The notes: generated by a model not told the origin, from the letters alone. Shown: positions 16,841 through 26,084, counted from the first letter of the stretch. The stretch is DNA of 32,000 bases from Loigolactobacillus jiayinensis (GCF_003946445.1 NZ_RHOF01000044.1:1-32000), one strand, 5' to 3'. Numbers and translations are program-made.

Positions 16841-16877
16841 TAGCTAGTCACTGAATGAGGACTAGCTATTTATTTTT
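16841..16877 (+). terminator. Terminator after mvaA
   Basis: TAGCTAGTC (16841-16849) pairs with GACTAGCTA (16860-16868) over a 10-base loop, followed by a T-rich tail. Confidence 0.8.
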
Positions 16878-16959
16878 ATAAATTTTTTCAAATTTAGGGT
16901 TAATTTGTGCTGCTTTTTGAATATTATAAGAAAAAATTGCTATTTATGACATTATCCTA

Positions 16960-16989
16960 TTGATTTAACCGCTTACTTTTTGGTATAAT
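16960..16989 (+). promoter_or_regulatory. Promoter of the small gene at 17021
   Basis: TTGATT (16960-16965) and TATAAT (16984-16989) are 18 bases apart, and TGG before the -10 makes it an extended type. The predicted start near 16996 rules out the in-frame ATG at 16994 as the translation start. Confidence 0.8.
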
Positions 16990-17020
16990 ACTTATGAGGT
17001 CAATAAGGAGAGTGGTAATC

Positions 17021-17392
17021 ATGGGTTATCGAAATGGCGCACGTGATGAGTTGACATTAACTGTCGTTGAACCATGGCAACGACAGTCAGGAGAATATTA
17101 TTTATTGTTTCGTGATCGTAAAGGGCAACAGTATGAATGGCAACAGACACATCCGCGACGGTTATTCGAGCATACCGCCTCTAGTTTTCGGCTATATGCC
17201 GGTGATCAATTAGTCATCAAATTTACGGTACGCGCGTTGTTGCAAAATCAGCGCTATAGTATTCAGCATGTGTTCATCAAGCAGATTCGCCAACTAGCGC
17301 CGCGCATAGATTTAAGTTTCGAGCAGCAACAGGAATTTAAGCGGTTTAAGGCGGAGCTTGCTGACGGTAAATCTTTATATGAAGCTTATTGA
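17021..17392 (+). CDS. Hypothetical protein, 123 residues
   Basis: I do not recognise this family. The product is soluble, with no signal peptide or membrane helix, and is rich in Gln, Arg and aromatic residues. The N-terminal two thirds alternate hydrophobic and polar residues as in a small beta barrel (ELTLTVVEPW, EYYLLFRDRKG, YEWQQTHP, YAGDQLVIKFTVRAL, YSIQHVFIKQI). The C-terminal third is helical and charged (FEQQQEFKRFKAELADGKS). A small beta-barrel nucleic-acid or ligand binder would fit, but this is a guess. AAGGAG lies 10 bases before the ATG at 17021. It has its own extended -10 promoter and a long terminator hairpin, so it is a free-standing transcription unit. Confidence 0.75.
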   Translation: MGYRNGARDELTLTVVEPWQRQSGEYYLLFRDRKGQQYEWQQTHPRRLFEHTASSFRLYAGDQLVIKFTVRALLQNQRYSIQHVFIKQIRQLAPRIDLSFEQQQEFKRFKAELADGKSLYEAY

Positions 17393-17423
17393 AAATGAAC
17401 GCTTAATTAAATCCAGACCAGTG

Positions 17424-17498
17424 AGACCAGTTATCAACTAGTTTAGAATCATTATCATGTGATTGAACCACTAAACTCGTTGCGCTAACTGGTTTTTT
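17424..17498 (+). terminator. Long hairpin terminator
   Basis: ACCAGTTA (17426-17433) pairs with TAACTGGT (17486-17493), and AACTAGTTTAG inside pairs with CTAAACTCGTT with one mismatch. Six T follow. It separates the small gene from the P-type ATPase. Confidence 0.85.
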
Positions 17499-17584
17499 AG
17501 TTATTTTAATAGTTACGATTAGCCAAAATATTTCCCCTCAGTATTGTTAGTGTTATAGTAAAGTTTAAAGAAGGGGGCGCTGTC

Positions 17585-19417
17585 ATGAAGCATAGTTATA
17601 AATTAGGTGCAACGCTAGTGATCGGGATTGTGGCCTTGCTACTACAATTTGTCTTTAGCCAAGCACTAGCTGCTCAAACTTTGGTGACTATTTTAGGTGC
17701 ATTAATGGCCTTGTCGATGTTAATAGAAATGATCAAAACACTTCACTCTGGAAAATATGGGATCGATTTATTAGCGATCATGGCAATCGTAGCAACGCTG
17801 GCGGTGGGTGAATATTGGGCTAGTTTATTGGTGCTGGTGATGTTAACTGGTGGCGATTCCTTGGAAGACTACGCTGCAGCGCGTGCGGGAACCGAGCTAA
17901 AGGCCTTGCTGGATAATTCGCCGCAAGTTGCGCACCGTTTGCAGGGCGATCAATTGACTGATATTCCGGTGAGCGCCGTCCAAGTTGGCGACCAAGTTGT
18001 GGTTAAGCCAGGGGAAATGGTGCCCGTTGATGGGCGTGTTCTACGTGGCGTTTCCAGCTTTAATGAAGCTTCCTTGACCGGCGAAGCACGACCAATTGAA
18101 AAACCAGTGGGCGCTGAATTATTATCCGGCGCATTGAATGGTGATGTGTCAGTAACGATGCTGGCGGAGCAAACGGCTGCAAATAGTCAATACCAAGCAA
18201 TCATTAAGTTGGTTAAAGAATCTGAAGCTCAGCCCGCTCATTTTGTTCGTATGGCTGATCGTTATGCCGTTCCCTTTACCGCAATTGCCTTACTGATTGC
18301 TGGGCTAGCGTGGGCGATTTCCGGCGACCCCGTCCGTTTTGCTGAGGTCTTAGTGGTAGCTTCACCGTGCCCATTGATTTTGGCCGCACCAATTGCGTTA
18401 GTTGCCGGAATGAGCCGTGCCAGCCGAAATGGTATTATCGTCAAAACAGGCACGACCATTGAAAAATTAGCCCGTGCGCGGACTATTGCGTTTGATAAAA
18501 CGGGCACGATCACCCAAGGACAGCTAAACGTGACCAAGGTAGTCCCATTGGCGCAACTTGATGCAGCTAAACTGTTGCAACTTGCTGCTAGTGCCGAACA
18601 ACAATCGAGTCACATTTTAGCGCGCTCTTTGGTGCAGTACGTCGGCGTCACGCAATTACTGCCACTGAGTCATCTAAATGAAGTGACTGGGGCTGGGGTA
18701 AGCGCTGATGTCGCGGCACAGCATGTCAAAGTTGGTAAACTCAACTATGTCGCACCAAAACGCACAAGTTCGCCGACCCAACAGACTGCGATTCATGTGG
18801 CGGTGGATGATGAATATGAGGGGTACATCGAGTTTAGTGATCAAGTCCGACCGGAAGCAGCAGCAACGATCACAGCATTACGCCAGCTAGGCTTAGAACA
18901 CGTAATGATGTTGACCGGTGACCAAGCAGCGATTGCCGCAACCATTGCCACTGAGGCTGATGTTGACGAATACCACGCTGGCTGCTTGCCACAAGACAAG
19001 ATTCAATTGCTCAAGGCGGTGGCGCCTGCGCAGCAACCGGTGATTATGGTTGGTGATGGGGTCAATGATGCGCCTTCACTGACGGCTGCGGATGTTGGTA
19101 TCGCAATGGGGGCACATGGTGCAACTGCAGCCAGCGAATCAGCTGATGTTGTGATTCTAAAGGATGATCTAGGGCGCGTTGCCCGTGCTGTTGCTATCGC
19201 TAAGGACACAATGCGGATCGCTAAAAGTGATGTGCTGACAGGAATCGTTATTTTAGTGGTGCTAATGTTGATTGCCGCCACTGGTGTCATTCCGGCCTTA
19301 GTCGGTGCTTTGCTCCAAGAAGCTGTCGATACGATCACTATTTTATTGGCACTACGGGCACGCAAAGACACCAAACAATCACTAGTTCAGCAGGTACGAC
19401 AAACTAAATTAGGGTAG
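17585..19417 (+). CDS. Heavy-metal P1B-type ATPase
   Basis: The 610-residue membrane pump moves a metal cation by ATP-driven phosphorylation. Motifs: TGEA in the actuator domain (165-168), SPCP in the transport helix (260-263), the phosphorylated D304 in DKTGTIT, and GDGVND (490-495). There is no N-terminal CxxC metal-binding domain; the protein starts directly with membrane helices. SPC rather than CPC is typical of the P1B-4-like group (Co, Zn, Cd, Fe). Two oddities are SSHILA at 341-346, where most P1B pumps have S-x-HP, and the last helix reads LQEAVDTITIL rather than the HEGxT of P1B-4. The metal is therefore uncertain. AAAGAAGGGG provides a strong ribosome site. No metal-responsive repressor gene is adjacent. 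Confidence 0.88.
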   Translation: MKHSYKLGATLVIGIVALLLQFVFSQALAAQTLVTILGALMALSMLIEMIKTLHSGKYGIDLLAIMAIVATLAVGEYWASLLVLVMLTGGDSLEDYAAARAGTELKALLDNSPQVAHRLQGDQLTDIPVSAVQVGDQVVVKPGEMVPVDGRVLRGVSSFNEASLTGEARPIEKPVGAELLSGALNGDVSVTMLAEQTAANSQYQAIIKLVKESEAQPAHFVRMADRYAVPFTAIALLIAGLAWAISGDPVRFAEVLVVASPCPLILAAPIALVAGMSRASRNGIIVKTGTTIEKLARARTIAFDKTGTITQGQLNVTKVVPLAQLDAAKLLQLAASAEQQSSHILARSLVQYVGVTQLLPLSHLNEVTGAGVSADVAAQHVKVGKLNYVAPKRTSSPTQQTAIHVAVDDEYEGYIEFSDQVRPEAAATITALRQLGLEHVMMLTGDQAAIAATIATEADVDEYHAGCLPQDKIQLLKAVAPAQQPVIMVGDGVNDAPSLTAADVGIAMGAHGATAASESADVVILKDDLGRVARAVAIAKDTMRIAKSDVLTGIVILVVLMLIAATGVIPALVGALLQEAVDTITILLALRARKDTKQSLVQQVRQTKLG

Positions 19418-19456
19418 TGTGGTTGAAAAATTGCGCGACTATTCTGCAATATCAAG

Positions 19457-19500
19457 GTCTCCGTGACTCAGCAAGTTAGCTGACGTGATGGGGATTTTTT
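19457..19500 (+). terminator. Possible terminator after the P-type ATPase
   Basis: TCAGC (19468-19472) and GCTGA (19479-19483) form a core stem extended imperfectly by TCTCC and GGGGA, followed by six T. Confidence 0.45.
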
Positions 19501-19590
19501 GCCAGCTTTTTACAGGTAAAAAGATAGTGGTCAATTGCCGTATGATAGCGCATAATAATAGGACAAGAATATAGTGAAAAGAGTGGAAAT

Positions 19591-20874
19591 GTGTTACAAG
19601 CAAGGAAAACGATCCTAACGTGGTCGGCAACCCAGTGGCATGATTATGAACAACGCGGTCTGCAATTAGATAATTATGCTGTGTTTGAAAATGCTGCTGG
19701 TAGTTTAGGCTGGATTGGTTTTGGTGCGGTGGCCACTTATACGCCAACTGCCGCCAATGCTTTTACTGAAGTCGCGGCGTGGCTGACTCAGTTACAAGCT
19801 GAGCTAACAAGTGTGGTGGCACCCCAGGATATTGCCATTTTAGGTGGCTTTTCTTTTACCGCTAAGGGCGCACAGCAACAGGATGCTTGGGGCGCGTTAG
19901 CTAATGGCTACTTTGTTTTACCACGTTTTTTGGTGAAAAAGACAGCGGCACAAACGGTATTGATCGAGTTAACGCAAGCTGAGTTTGCCACAGCTGATAG
20001 TCTGGCTGATTTTGAGGCGTTCTTGCCTCCGCTTGCTAGTGAAAACCCAGTAGCTCGTGCATTGGTGCAAACCGAGCAAGCAACCCAATGGCAACAGGCG
20101 GTAACTGAGGTCGTGCAGCAACTGCAAACTGATCCACAGTTAGAAAAAGTGGTGTTGGCACGAACTTTGCAGGTTAGCAGCCAGCAACCATTTGTGGTCA
20201 GTCAATTATTAACAACGTTGCGGCAGACACACGCGGCGGTTTATCATTTGGTATTGAAAGTCGCTGATCAAGTGTTTATCAGTGCGACACCAGAACGATT
20301 GGTGGCCTTAAAGGGTCGCCAATTGGCCACGGCGGCAGTGGCAGGTACTGCGCCGCGTGCAAGTGATCCAGTTGCTGATGAAGCGCTGGGGGCTGCGTTA
20401 TTAAGGGATGCAAAAAATCGGCGTGAACAGCAGATTGTTGTCACCGCAATTCGGCAGCAGCTCCAAAACATCACAACGACCTTAAGTGTGCCAACACCGC
20501 CCCGCTTGCTGAAAAGCCAACAAGTACAGCATTTGTATACGCCAATTACTGCAACCTTGCAAGCTAGCGTAGATCTATTTGGTGTGGTGGCAGCGTTACA
20601 TCCGACGCCAGCACTAGGTGGGCAACCGGCGGCTTTAGCGTTGCCACTGATTCAACGATTAGAGCCACAATATCGTGGGTTATTTGGTGCACCATTTGGC
20701 TATGCAACGTTGGCTGGTGATGGCGAGTTTGCTGTGGCGATTCGGTCAATGTTAGTCCAGCAAAAAACGGCGTTGTTATTTGCCGGCGCTGGAATCGTTG
20801 CTGCCTCACAACCAGCTGTGGAGGTTCGAGAAACCGCCTTAAAGTTTGAACCAATGCTACAACTGCTAAAGTGA
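19591..20874 (+). CDS. menF: Isochorismate synthase MenF
   Basis: The 427-residue chorismate-utilising enzyme isomerises chorismate to isochorismate, the entry to menaquinone synthesis. The C-terminal catalytic domain (from about residue 165) carries LEKVVLART, VAGTAPRASDP, the HPTPALGG motif from H337, RGLFGAPFGY and the last helix with GAGIVAAS, all typical of the MenF/EntC/PabB fold. The start is GTG at 19591 with AAAGAG about 7 bases upstream, a weak ribosome site. Its place before menD, menH and menC supports MenF over a salicylate or siderophore role. The 103-base gap to menD has no clear terminator. Confidence 0.92.
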   Translation: MLQARKTILTWSATQWHDYEQRGLQLDNYAVFENAAGSLGWIGFGAVATYTPTAANAFTEVAAWLTQLQAELTSVVAPQDIAILGGFSFTAKGAQQQDAWGALANGYFVLPRFLVKKTAAQTVLIELTQAEFATADSLADFEAFLPPLASENPVARALVQTEQATQWQQAVTEVVQQLQTDPQLEKVVLARTLQVSSQQPFVVSQLLTTLRQTHAAVYHLVLKVADQVFISATPERLVALKGRQLATAAVAGTAPRASDPVADEALGAALLRDAKNRREQQIVVTAIRQQLQNITTTLSVPTPPRLLKSQQVQHLYTPITATLQASVDLFGVVAALHPTPALGGQPAALALPLIQRLEPQYRGLFGAPFGYATLAGDGEFAVAIRSMLVQQKTALLFAGAGIVAASQPAVEVRETALKFEPMLQLLK

Positions 20875-20977
20875 GTGGGGTTAGCTGTGGGGTAAATTGA
20901 TTATTGAAATGTGAGTGTTTGGTGTAAATTAACAGACCACGCGTTTATTTTAGTTGTGGTGCAGAGGAGCATTTGTT

Positions 20978-22660
20978 GTGAAAAATGAAACATTAACATT
21001 AAATACGCATCGCTTAATTAGCGGCTTGGTGGCCCAAGGGGTGCGACATTTTGTGATTTCGCCGGGTTCACGCTCGACGCCGGTTGCTATCTTGATCGCC
21101 GAGCGCGTTAAGGCTGCGGCAAATTTAGCCTTATATGTGGACGTTGATGAACGCTCAGCGGCTTTTTTTGCGCTGGGTATCGCTAAAACAGGTCAGGTAC
21201 CAGTGGTGTTACTTTGTACCTCAGGCACAGCCGCAGCAGAGTATTTACCGGCGTTGGCAGAAGCGCATTTAAGCCATATACCATTAATTGTCTTGACCAC
21301 TGATCGGCCGTTAGAATTAACCAATATCGGGGCACCACAGGCCATCGATCAAACTAATTTGTATGGTAGCCAGGTTAAGCAGTCACAACGGCTAGTGTTA
21401 CAAGATGACGGGCAAACCAATGCTGACTTCATTGCTTTTCAAACGCAGCGCAGTGTTTTGGCTGCTTTAACTGCACCTAAAGGCCCGGTACAATTTAATT
21501 TGCCATTGCGCAAGCCCTTATTACCCGATCTTCGGGTCACACCACCCGCAATTAAAGCGTTAGCGGCTTTACCAACGACTGCAGCCTTAACACCGACTGA
21601 TTTAACCGTGATTGAGCAGCAGTTACAAGGTAAAAAGGTGCTTTTGATTGCTGGACCAGAGGAAGTAATGACTTACCGGACGGCGTTATTGACGCTAAGT
21701 GAAAAGTGTCAGTGGCCGCTGTTAGCCGATAATTTAGCTAATTTACGCGGTCATGGCCCTGTGATCAGCAATTTTGATCTTTTATTTCAAGCTGAAAGCG
21801 ATTTGCCAGAGGACTTACAACCAGACGTGATTCTGCGCTTTGGTGGGACACCAGTTTCAGCGCCCTTAATGCAATGGCTTAGTCAACAAACGGTGCCGCA
21901 ATATCTGATTGGTGATCAGCAGCAATTAGCTGATTATAGTTTGGCTACTAGCCACGTTTTGGCCGTAGATGAGCAGTTGTTCATCGAGGAATTGGTGGCG
22001 GTGTTACCAGCGCAAAGAACAGCTTATTGGGCAAGCTGGCGGACGTATAGTCAGCGGCTGCAAGCTAGTTTACCAACAACTGCTGACTTAAATGAAATTA
22101 CGACGGTTCAAACGTTGGATCAGCAGTTGCCGGCTAACAGTCGCTTGTTCATTAGTAATAGCATGCCCATTCGTGATGTAGAAGATTTTTATCAAGGCCA
22201 ACAAGTGCGTGAGCTTTACTGCAATCGCGGCGCTAACGGCATCGATGGTGTGGTATCGACAGCGGCAGGGATGGCAACTGCAGGTGGGGCCAATTATCTG
22301 TTGATTGGTGATTTGGCGCTGTTTCATGATATGAACGGTCTAATGATGCTACGCCGCTACCAGCTGAATTTAACGATCATTGTGATCAACAACAACGGCG
22401 GTGGTATTTTCTCATTTCTGCCTCAAGCCGCGGCGACTGACTATTTTGAAGATTTATTTGGGACGCCGCAAGAATTAGATTTAGCGCAAGTAGCAAGGTT
22501 ATATGCGCGCACATACCAAAAAGTGACGACGATCACTGCATTGGAACAGGCCTTGACCAATCAGGTTCAATTTATTGAAGTTGAAACGCAACGTGGGAAA
22601 AATGTGCAGCTACATCGGCAATTGATCAGCGATTTGCAGGTGCTGTTAGCTCATGATTAA
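20978..22660 (+). CDS. menD: 2-succinyl-5-enolpyruvyl-6-hydroxy-3-cyclohexene-1-carboxylate synthase MenD
   Basis: This 560-residue thiamine diphosphate enzyme joins isochorismate and 2-oxoglutarate (after decarboxylation) to give SEPHCHC. ISPGSRSTPVAI and VDVDERSAAFFALG near the N-terminus are MenD signatures, LTTDRPLELTNIGAPQAIDQ follows, and the ThDP/Mg segment GDLALFHDMNGL begins at G444. The start is GTG at 20978: AGAGGAG lies 8 bases upstream, whereas the in-frame ATG at 20954 lies before that ribosome site. Its stop overlaps the menH start by 8 bases (ATGATTAA), indicating coupled translation. Confidence 0.95.
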   Translation: MKNETLTLNTHRLISGLVAQGVRHFVISPGSRSTPVAILIAERVKAAANLALYVDVDERSAAFFALGIAKTGQVPVVLLCTSGTAAAEYLPALAEAHLSHIPLIVLTTDRPLELTNIGAPQAIDQTNLYGSQVKQSQRLVLQDDGQTNADFIAFQTQRSVLAALTAPKGPVQFNLPLRKPLLPDLRVTPPAIKALAALPTTAALTPTDLTVIEQQLQGKKVLLIAGPEEVMTYRTALLTLSEKCQWPLLADNLANLRGHGPVISNFDLLFQAESDLPEDLQPDVILRFGGTPVSAPLMQWLSQQTVPQYLIGDQQQLADYSLATSHVLAVDEQLFIEELVAVLPAQRTAYWASWRTYSQRLQASLPTTADLNEITTVQTLDQQLPANSRLFISNSMPIRDVEDFYQGQQVRELYCNRGANGIDGVVSTAAGMATAGGANYLLIGDLALFHDMNGLMMLRRYQLNLTIIVINNNGGGIFSFLPQAAATDYFEDLFGTPQELDLAQVARLYARTYQKVTTITALEQALTNQVQFIEVETQRGKNVQLHRQLISDLQVLLAHD

Positions 22661-23459
22661 GCGAACAGTAGTTGTACGCGAGCAACTTTATCGCTTCACA
22701 ACTTGGGGGCAGCCGCAAGCTGAGGCCTGGTTATTTTTGCATGGTTTTATGGGTAGCAGTGTTGACTTTGCGCCGATTGCGGCAGTAATGCCAGGGTATC
22801 GGATCAGCTTAGACTTACTCGGTTTTGGGCCACAAGCCGCAACCGTGCCGGCTACGCGTTTGACGATGGCAGCACAGGTTGAAGATCTAACCCTACTGTT
22901 GGCAGCCTTGGGTGTGACGCAAGTTAAGCTAGTCGGCTATTCAATGGGCGGCCGGTTAGCGTTAGGCTTTGCATTAACACAACCGCAGTTAGTCACGCAT
23001 TTGTATTTGGAAAGTAGCACCGCTGGTCTGGCTAATGCCGCCCAGCGCCAGCAACGGCAGCAGCATGATCATGAATTAGCGGAACAGATTCGCGGTGCTG
23101 GCTTACCGGCTTTTGTCGCCGTGTGGGAACAATTGCCGCTGTTTGCCAGTCAACGCGCTTTACCGGCAAAACAACAGCAACAAATGCGCCAGCAACGGTT
23201 AGCGCAAAATCCGCAGAATTTAGCGGCTTCCTTGGAACAAATGGGTACCGGCAGTCAGCCTAATTTTTGGCCTAGGTTACCACAATTGACAGTTGCAACG
23301 ACAATTATTGTAGGCGCACAAGATGCAAAGTTTTGTCATCTGGGGCAGCAGTTGCAGACGCAACTAGTGAATTCACGACTATTGCTGCTTGCCGGTGTGG
23401 GCCACAATACTCATTTTGAAGCGCCAGCACAGTTTGCGGCAGCGCTAAAAGGAGATTAG
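22653..23459 (+). CDS. menH: SHCHC synthase MenH-like alpha/beta hydrolase
   Basis: This 268-residue alpha/beta hydrolase should eliminate pyruvate from SEPHCHC to give SHCHC. LHGFMGSSVDF supplies the oxyanion region, and the triad is visible as S97 in GYSMGGRLAL, D224 in GAQDAKF and H251 in GVGHNTHFE. GYSMGGR, with Arg after the nucleophile elbow, is typical of MenH. A Gln-rich lid region (about 130-190) is low in complexity compared with relatives. It overlaps menD by 8 bases and ends one base before menC, so the four men genes form a tight unit. A generic hydrolase label is possible but unlikely given the context. Confidence 0.9.
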   Translation: MIKRTVVVREQLYRFTTWGQPQAEAWLFLHGFMGSSVDFAPIAAVMPGYRISLDLLGFGPQAATVPATRLTMAAQVEDLTLLLAALGVTQVKLVGYSMGGRLALGFALTQPQLVTHLYLESSTAGLANAAQRQQRQQHDHELAEQIRGAGLPAFVAVWEQLPLFASQRALPAKQQQQMRQQRLAQNPQNLAASLEQMGTGSQPNFWPRLPQLTVATTIIVGAQDAKFCHLGQQLQTQLVNSRLLLLAGVGHNTHFEAPAQFAAALKGD

Positions 23460-23460
23460 C

Positions 23461-24573
23461 ATGCGAATTACCCAGTTACATTTACAACAAGTCGGCCTAC
23501 CGTTGCAAACCCCCTTTGTTACTGCTCACGGCACGACGACTGTGCGCATTACCACGCTGGTGACAGTCTATTTAGATAACGGCTATCAGGGAGTGGGTGA
23601 ATTGACCGCCTTCACTGACAGCGGCTATTTACCGGAAACGCAAGCTAGCGCATGGACTGTGCTACAACAAGAAATTGCGCCATTGTTGCGTGATTTCACA
23701 TTTGCAATGCCCACGGAATTAGCGGCGTACTTGCAGCAGCACTTGCGCGGCAATCAATTGGCGCAAGCGGCGGTAGAAACAGCTGTCTGGGCAGCATACG
23801 CGCAAATGCAGCAGCATCCGCTAGCTGAGTTAATTGGTGGCCAAGTTAAGCCAGTTCCCGTGGGCATCAGTTTAGGCCATTTTGATAGTACCAAAGCGTT
23901 GTTGGCTCAAGTCGCTGCCGGCGTGGCCGCTGGTTATCAGCGGGTGAAATTAAAGTTAACTGGGCCGGCTGATGTGGCGCAGGTGCAGGCTGTACGTAGG
24001 TTGTACCCGCATTTAGCCTTGATGGTGGATGCTAATTCAGCGTTTACGACTACTGACCTACCAACGTTGCAACAGTTAGATCAATTGAATTTAGCTTTGA
24101 TTGAACAACCCTTAGCTGCGGATGACTTTGTGGAACATGCGTGGTTACAGCGACAATTAAAAACGCCACTGTGTTTGGATGAAAATATTTTAAGCTTAGC
24201 TGATGTACAAACGGCAGTCGCGCTAAAAAGTTGCCGCGCCATTAATCTAAAAATCACGCGCGTGGGTGGCTTAACTGCTGCTCTGGCAATTGTTGCTTAC
24301 TGTCGGCAACAGAATTTAATGGTGTGGTGCGGTGGTATGTTGGCCAGCGGGGTCAGTCGGGCGTTTGATTTGGCGCTGGCCAGTCGCGCTGAATTTGTTT
24401 TGCCTGGTGACATTTCCGCCAGCGCGCGCTATTTTCAACAAGATGTGTTGGCGCAACCCTTGGTATTACAAAACGGCTGCCTACAACTGGCGCCGACACC
24501 TGGTTTAGGTGCAACGGTGGCACCTGTGGTCGTGGCGCAATATTTACAGCACGAGCTTTGGCTTCAACTCTAA
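23461..24573 (+). CDS. menC: o-Succinylbenzoate synthase MenC
   Basis: The 370-residue enolase-superfamily enzyme dehydrates SHCHC to o-succinylbenzoate. Catalytic and metal residues are in place: KLK (K163, K165), D190 in MVDAN, E215 in IEQPL, D240 in LDEN and K264 in NLKITRVGG. The N-terminal LPLQTPFVTAHGT matches the capping domain of MenC and of N-acylamino acid racemase relatives; its place after menH points to MenC. AAAGGAG precedes the ATG, within the end of menH. It is the last men gene here; menE, menB and menA must be elsewhere if the pathway is complete. Confidence 0.93.
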   Translation: MRITQLHLQQVGLPLQTPFVTAHGTTTVRITTLVTVYLDNGYQGVGELTAFTDSGYLPETQASAWTVLQQEIAPLLRDFTFAMPTELAAYLQQHLRGNQLAQAAVETAVWAAYAQMQQHPLAELIGGQVKPVPVGISLGHFDSTKALLAQVAAGVAAGYQRVKLKLTGPADVAQVQAVRRLYPHLALMVDANSAFTTTDLPTLQQLDQLNLALIEQPLAADDFVEHAWLQRQLKTPLCLDENILSLADVQTAVALKSCRAINLKITRVGGLTAALAIVAYCRQQNLMVWCGGMLASGVSRAFDLALASRAEFVLPGDISASARYFQQDVLAQPLVLQNGCLQLAPTPGLGATVAPVVVAQYLQHELWLQL

Positions 24574-24611
24574 GCATTCAGCATGAACGATGTTTAAAAA
24601 GAGAAATACAC

Positions 24612-24664
24612 AAAAAGGCTTATCCAGAATTAATCAAAATTGATTTCTGGATGAGCCTTTTTGT
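24612..24664. terminator. Bidirectional terminator between menC and the APC permease
   Basis: AAAAAGGCTTATCCAGAA (from 24612) pairs with TTCTGGATGAGCCTTTTT (ending about 24662) with one mismatch. It carries A and T runs on either side, so it can serve both convergent genes. Confidence 0.9.
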
Positions 24665-24692
24665 AACCAGACAATAGAGGGCATAACTTATA

Positions 24693-26012
24693 TTATACGT
24701 GGCTATGCTGATGCCAATAATATAGTGGCAACCCGATAATGGTTAAGCCAATGCCGGTCAAAGCCAAACCTGGTTGGGTGATCAGCGTTTCAATTAAGAT
24801 GAATAGGCCACCGACTAGGGCTAACAACGGAATCAGTGGATAGCCAGGGACTTTATACGGCCGCTCTAATTCTGGTTCACGGCGGCGAAGAATAAATACA
24901 GCCACGAAAATCAGACAACTAAAGCCCCAAATAACGAAGACTAACATGTCGGTTAATAAGTCAAAACTGCCAAATAACATCATCACGATTGCGACAGCTA
25001 ATTCGAATAAGCCAGCGATATAAGGCACTTTGGTGTGTGGAGTTAAACGACGAAAATACTGGCTGAATGGTAATTGATCATTATAAGCAAGGGCAAACGG
25101 GATCCGCATCCCAGTCAAGGTATAGCCATTGATTGCCCCATAAACGGAGATCAAAATACCAATGGTGACTAATTTGCCGCCGGCGACACCAAAAATTTGA
25201 AAGGCAGCATCAGCCGCTGCGTTGAGATTGCCTTGGAGCGCATTTAACGGTAGCGTTCGTAAAAAGACAAAATTGATGACGACATAAATCAAGGTGATCA
25301 GCGCTAGCCCAAGAACGATGGCCAAGGGGAGGTCACGTTGCGGTCGACGCAACTCACCAGCAATACTGCCCACGTTCAACCAGCCATCATAGGCGAACAT
25401 TGTCGCCAGTAAGCCGCCGCCAATGGCAGTCCAAAGACCTTGCTGCGGGCCAGCCGTTAGCGGTAATAAGGCAAAATGGACTGGTGCTGGTGTTAATAAG
25501 CCGAAAATCACGATCAAGACGATCGGAATCAATTTGAAAATTAGCGTGATTACCTGTAGTGCACCACCAACGCGGGCACCAAGAAAATTAATCAGGGTAA
25601 TACTTGTGCCACACAGAATGGCCAAGGGCAGGAGCAGGCCATTAGCCAAGTGAAATAAATTGATCAGCTGAGTGCTGAAAATAATCGATAACGCCGCCAC
25701 ATTAGCTGGAAAATAAATCAGCATTTGTGCCCAACCCAGTAAAAAGGCCCAGGGTTTACCGTACGTGTATTCGACGTATTTGATGGCGCCGCCAGTTTGG
25801 GGAATCGCAGTGGCTAATTCAGCAACCGTCAAGCCGGCACAAATCGTCAAAATACCGCCGAGCAACCAAACAAATAAGGTCAGGTTAGCGGTACCGGCTG
25901 CGGTGGTGACACTGGCGACTTTAAAGAACACGCCACCGCCGATCACCGTCCCCATAACTGTAGCTAGTGCCGCCGGTAAGCCCATTTCACGTTTTAAGCC
26001 GTTTTGTTCCAT
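24693..26012 (-). CDS. APC family amino acid permease
   Basis: The 439-residue membrane protein has about twelve hydrophobic helices and belongs to the amino acid-polyamine-organocation superfamily. The first helix region GTVIGGGVFFKVASVTTAAG carries the unwound GxGxF-type substrate segment. ELATAIPQTGGAIKYVEYTYG and FAYDGWLNVGSIAGEL are typical of the LAT-like group that includes the Ser/Thr exchanger SteT and YfnA-type permeases. Substrate cannot be set from sequence. The gap to gnd upstream is 72 bases with no terminator seen, so it may be read from the gnd promoter as well. A shared terminator follows at 24612. Confidence 0.9.
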   Translation of the reverse strand: MEQNGLKREMGLPAALATVMGTVIGGGVFFKVASVTTAAGTANLTLFVWLLGGILTICAGLTVAELATAIPQTGGAIKYVEYTYGKPWAFLLGWAQMLIYFPANVAALSIIFSTQLINLFHLANGLLLPLAILCGTSITLINFLGARVGGALQVITLIFKLIPIVLIVIFGLLTPAPVHFALLPLTAGPQQGLWTAIGGGLLATMFAYDGWLNVGSIAGELRRPQRDLPLAIVLGLALITLIYVVINFVFLRTLPLNALQGNLNAAADAAFQIFGVAGGKLVTIGILISVYGAINGYTLTGMRIPFALAYNDQLPFSQYFRRLTPHTKVPYIAGLFELAVAIVMMLFGSFDLLTDMLVFVIWGFSCLIFVAVFILRRREPELERPYKVPGYPLIPLLALVGGLFILIETLITQPGLALTGIGLTIIGLPLYYWHQHSHV

Positions 26013-26084
26013 AATATCTAATCCTCACTAAAATAGAATAAGCGGAGTATAGCATGGCTTTCTGAAAATTTCGTTAAAATAGCT

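Noticed and set aside
18262-19374. Open minus-strand frames inside the P-type ATPase gene
   Set aside because: They overlap conserved ATPase motifs on the other strand and lack start signals; they follow from the codon bias of the real gene.
20564-20854. Open minus-strand frame inside menF
   Set aside because: It lies over the HPTPALGG and catalytic C-terminal region of menF and has no start signals.
25423-26031. Plus-strand open frames opposite the APC permease
   Set aside because: They are antisense to a well-supported twelve-helix permease and encode no recognisable protein.
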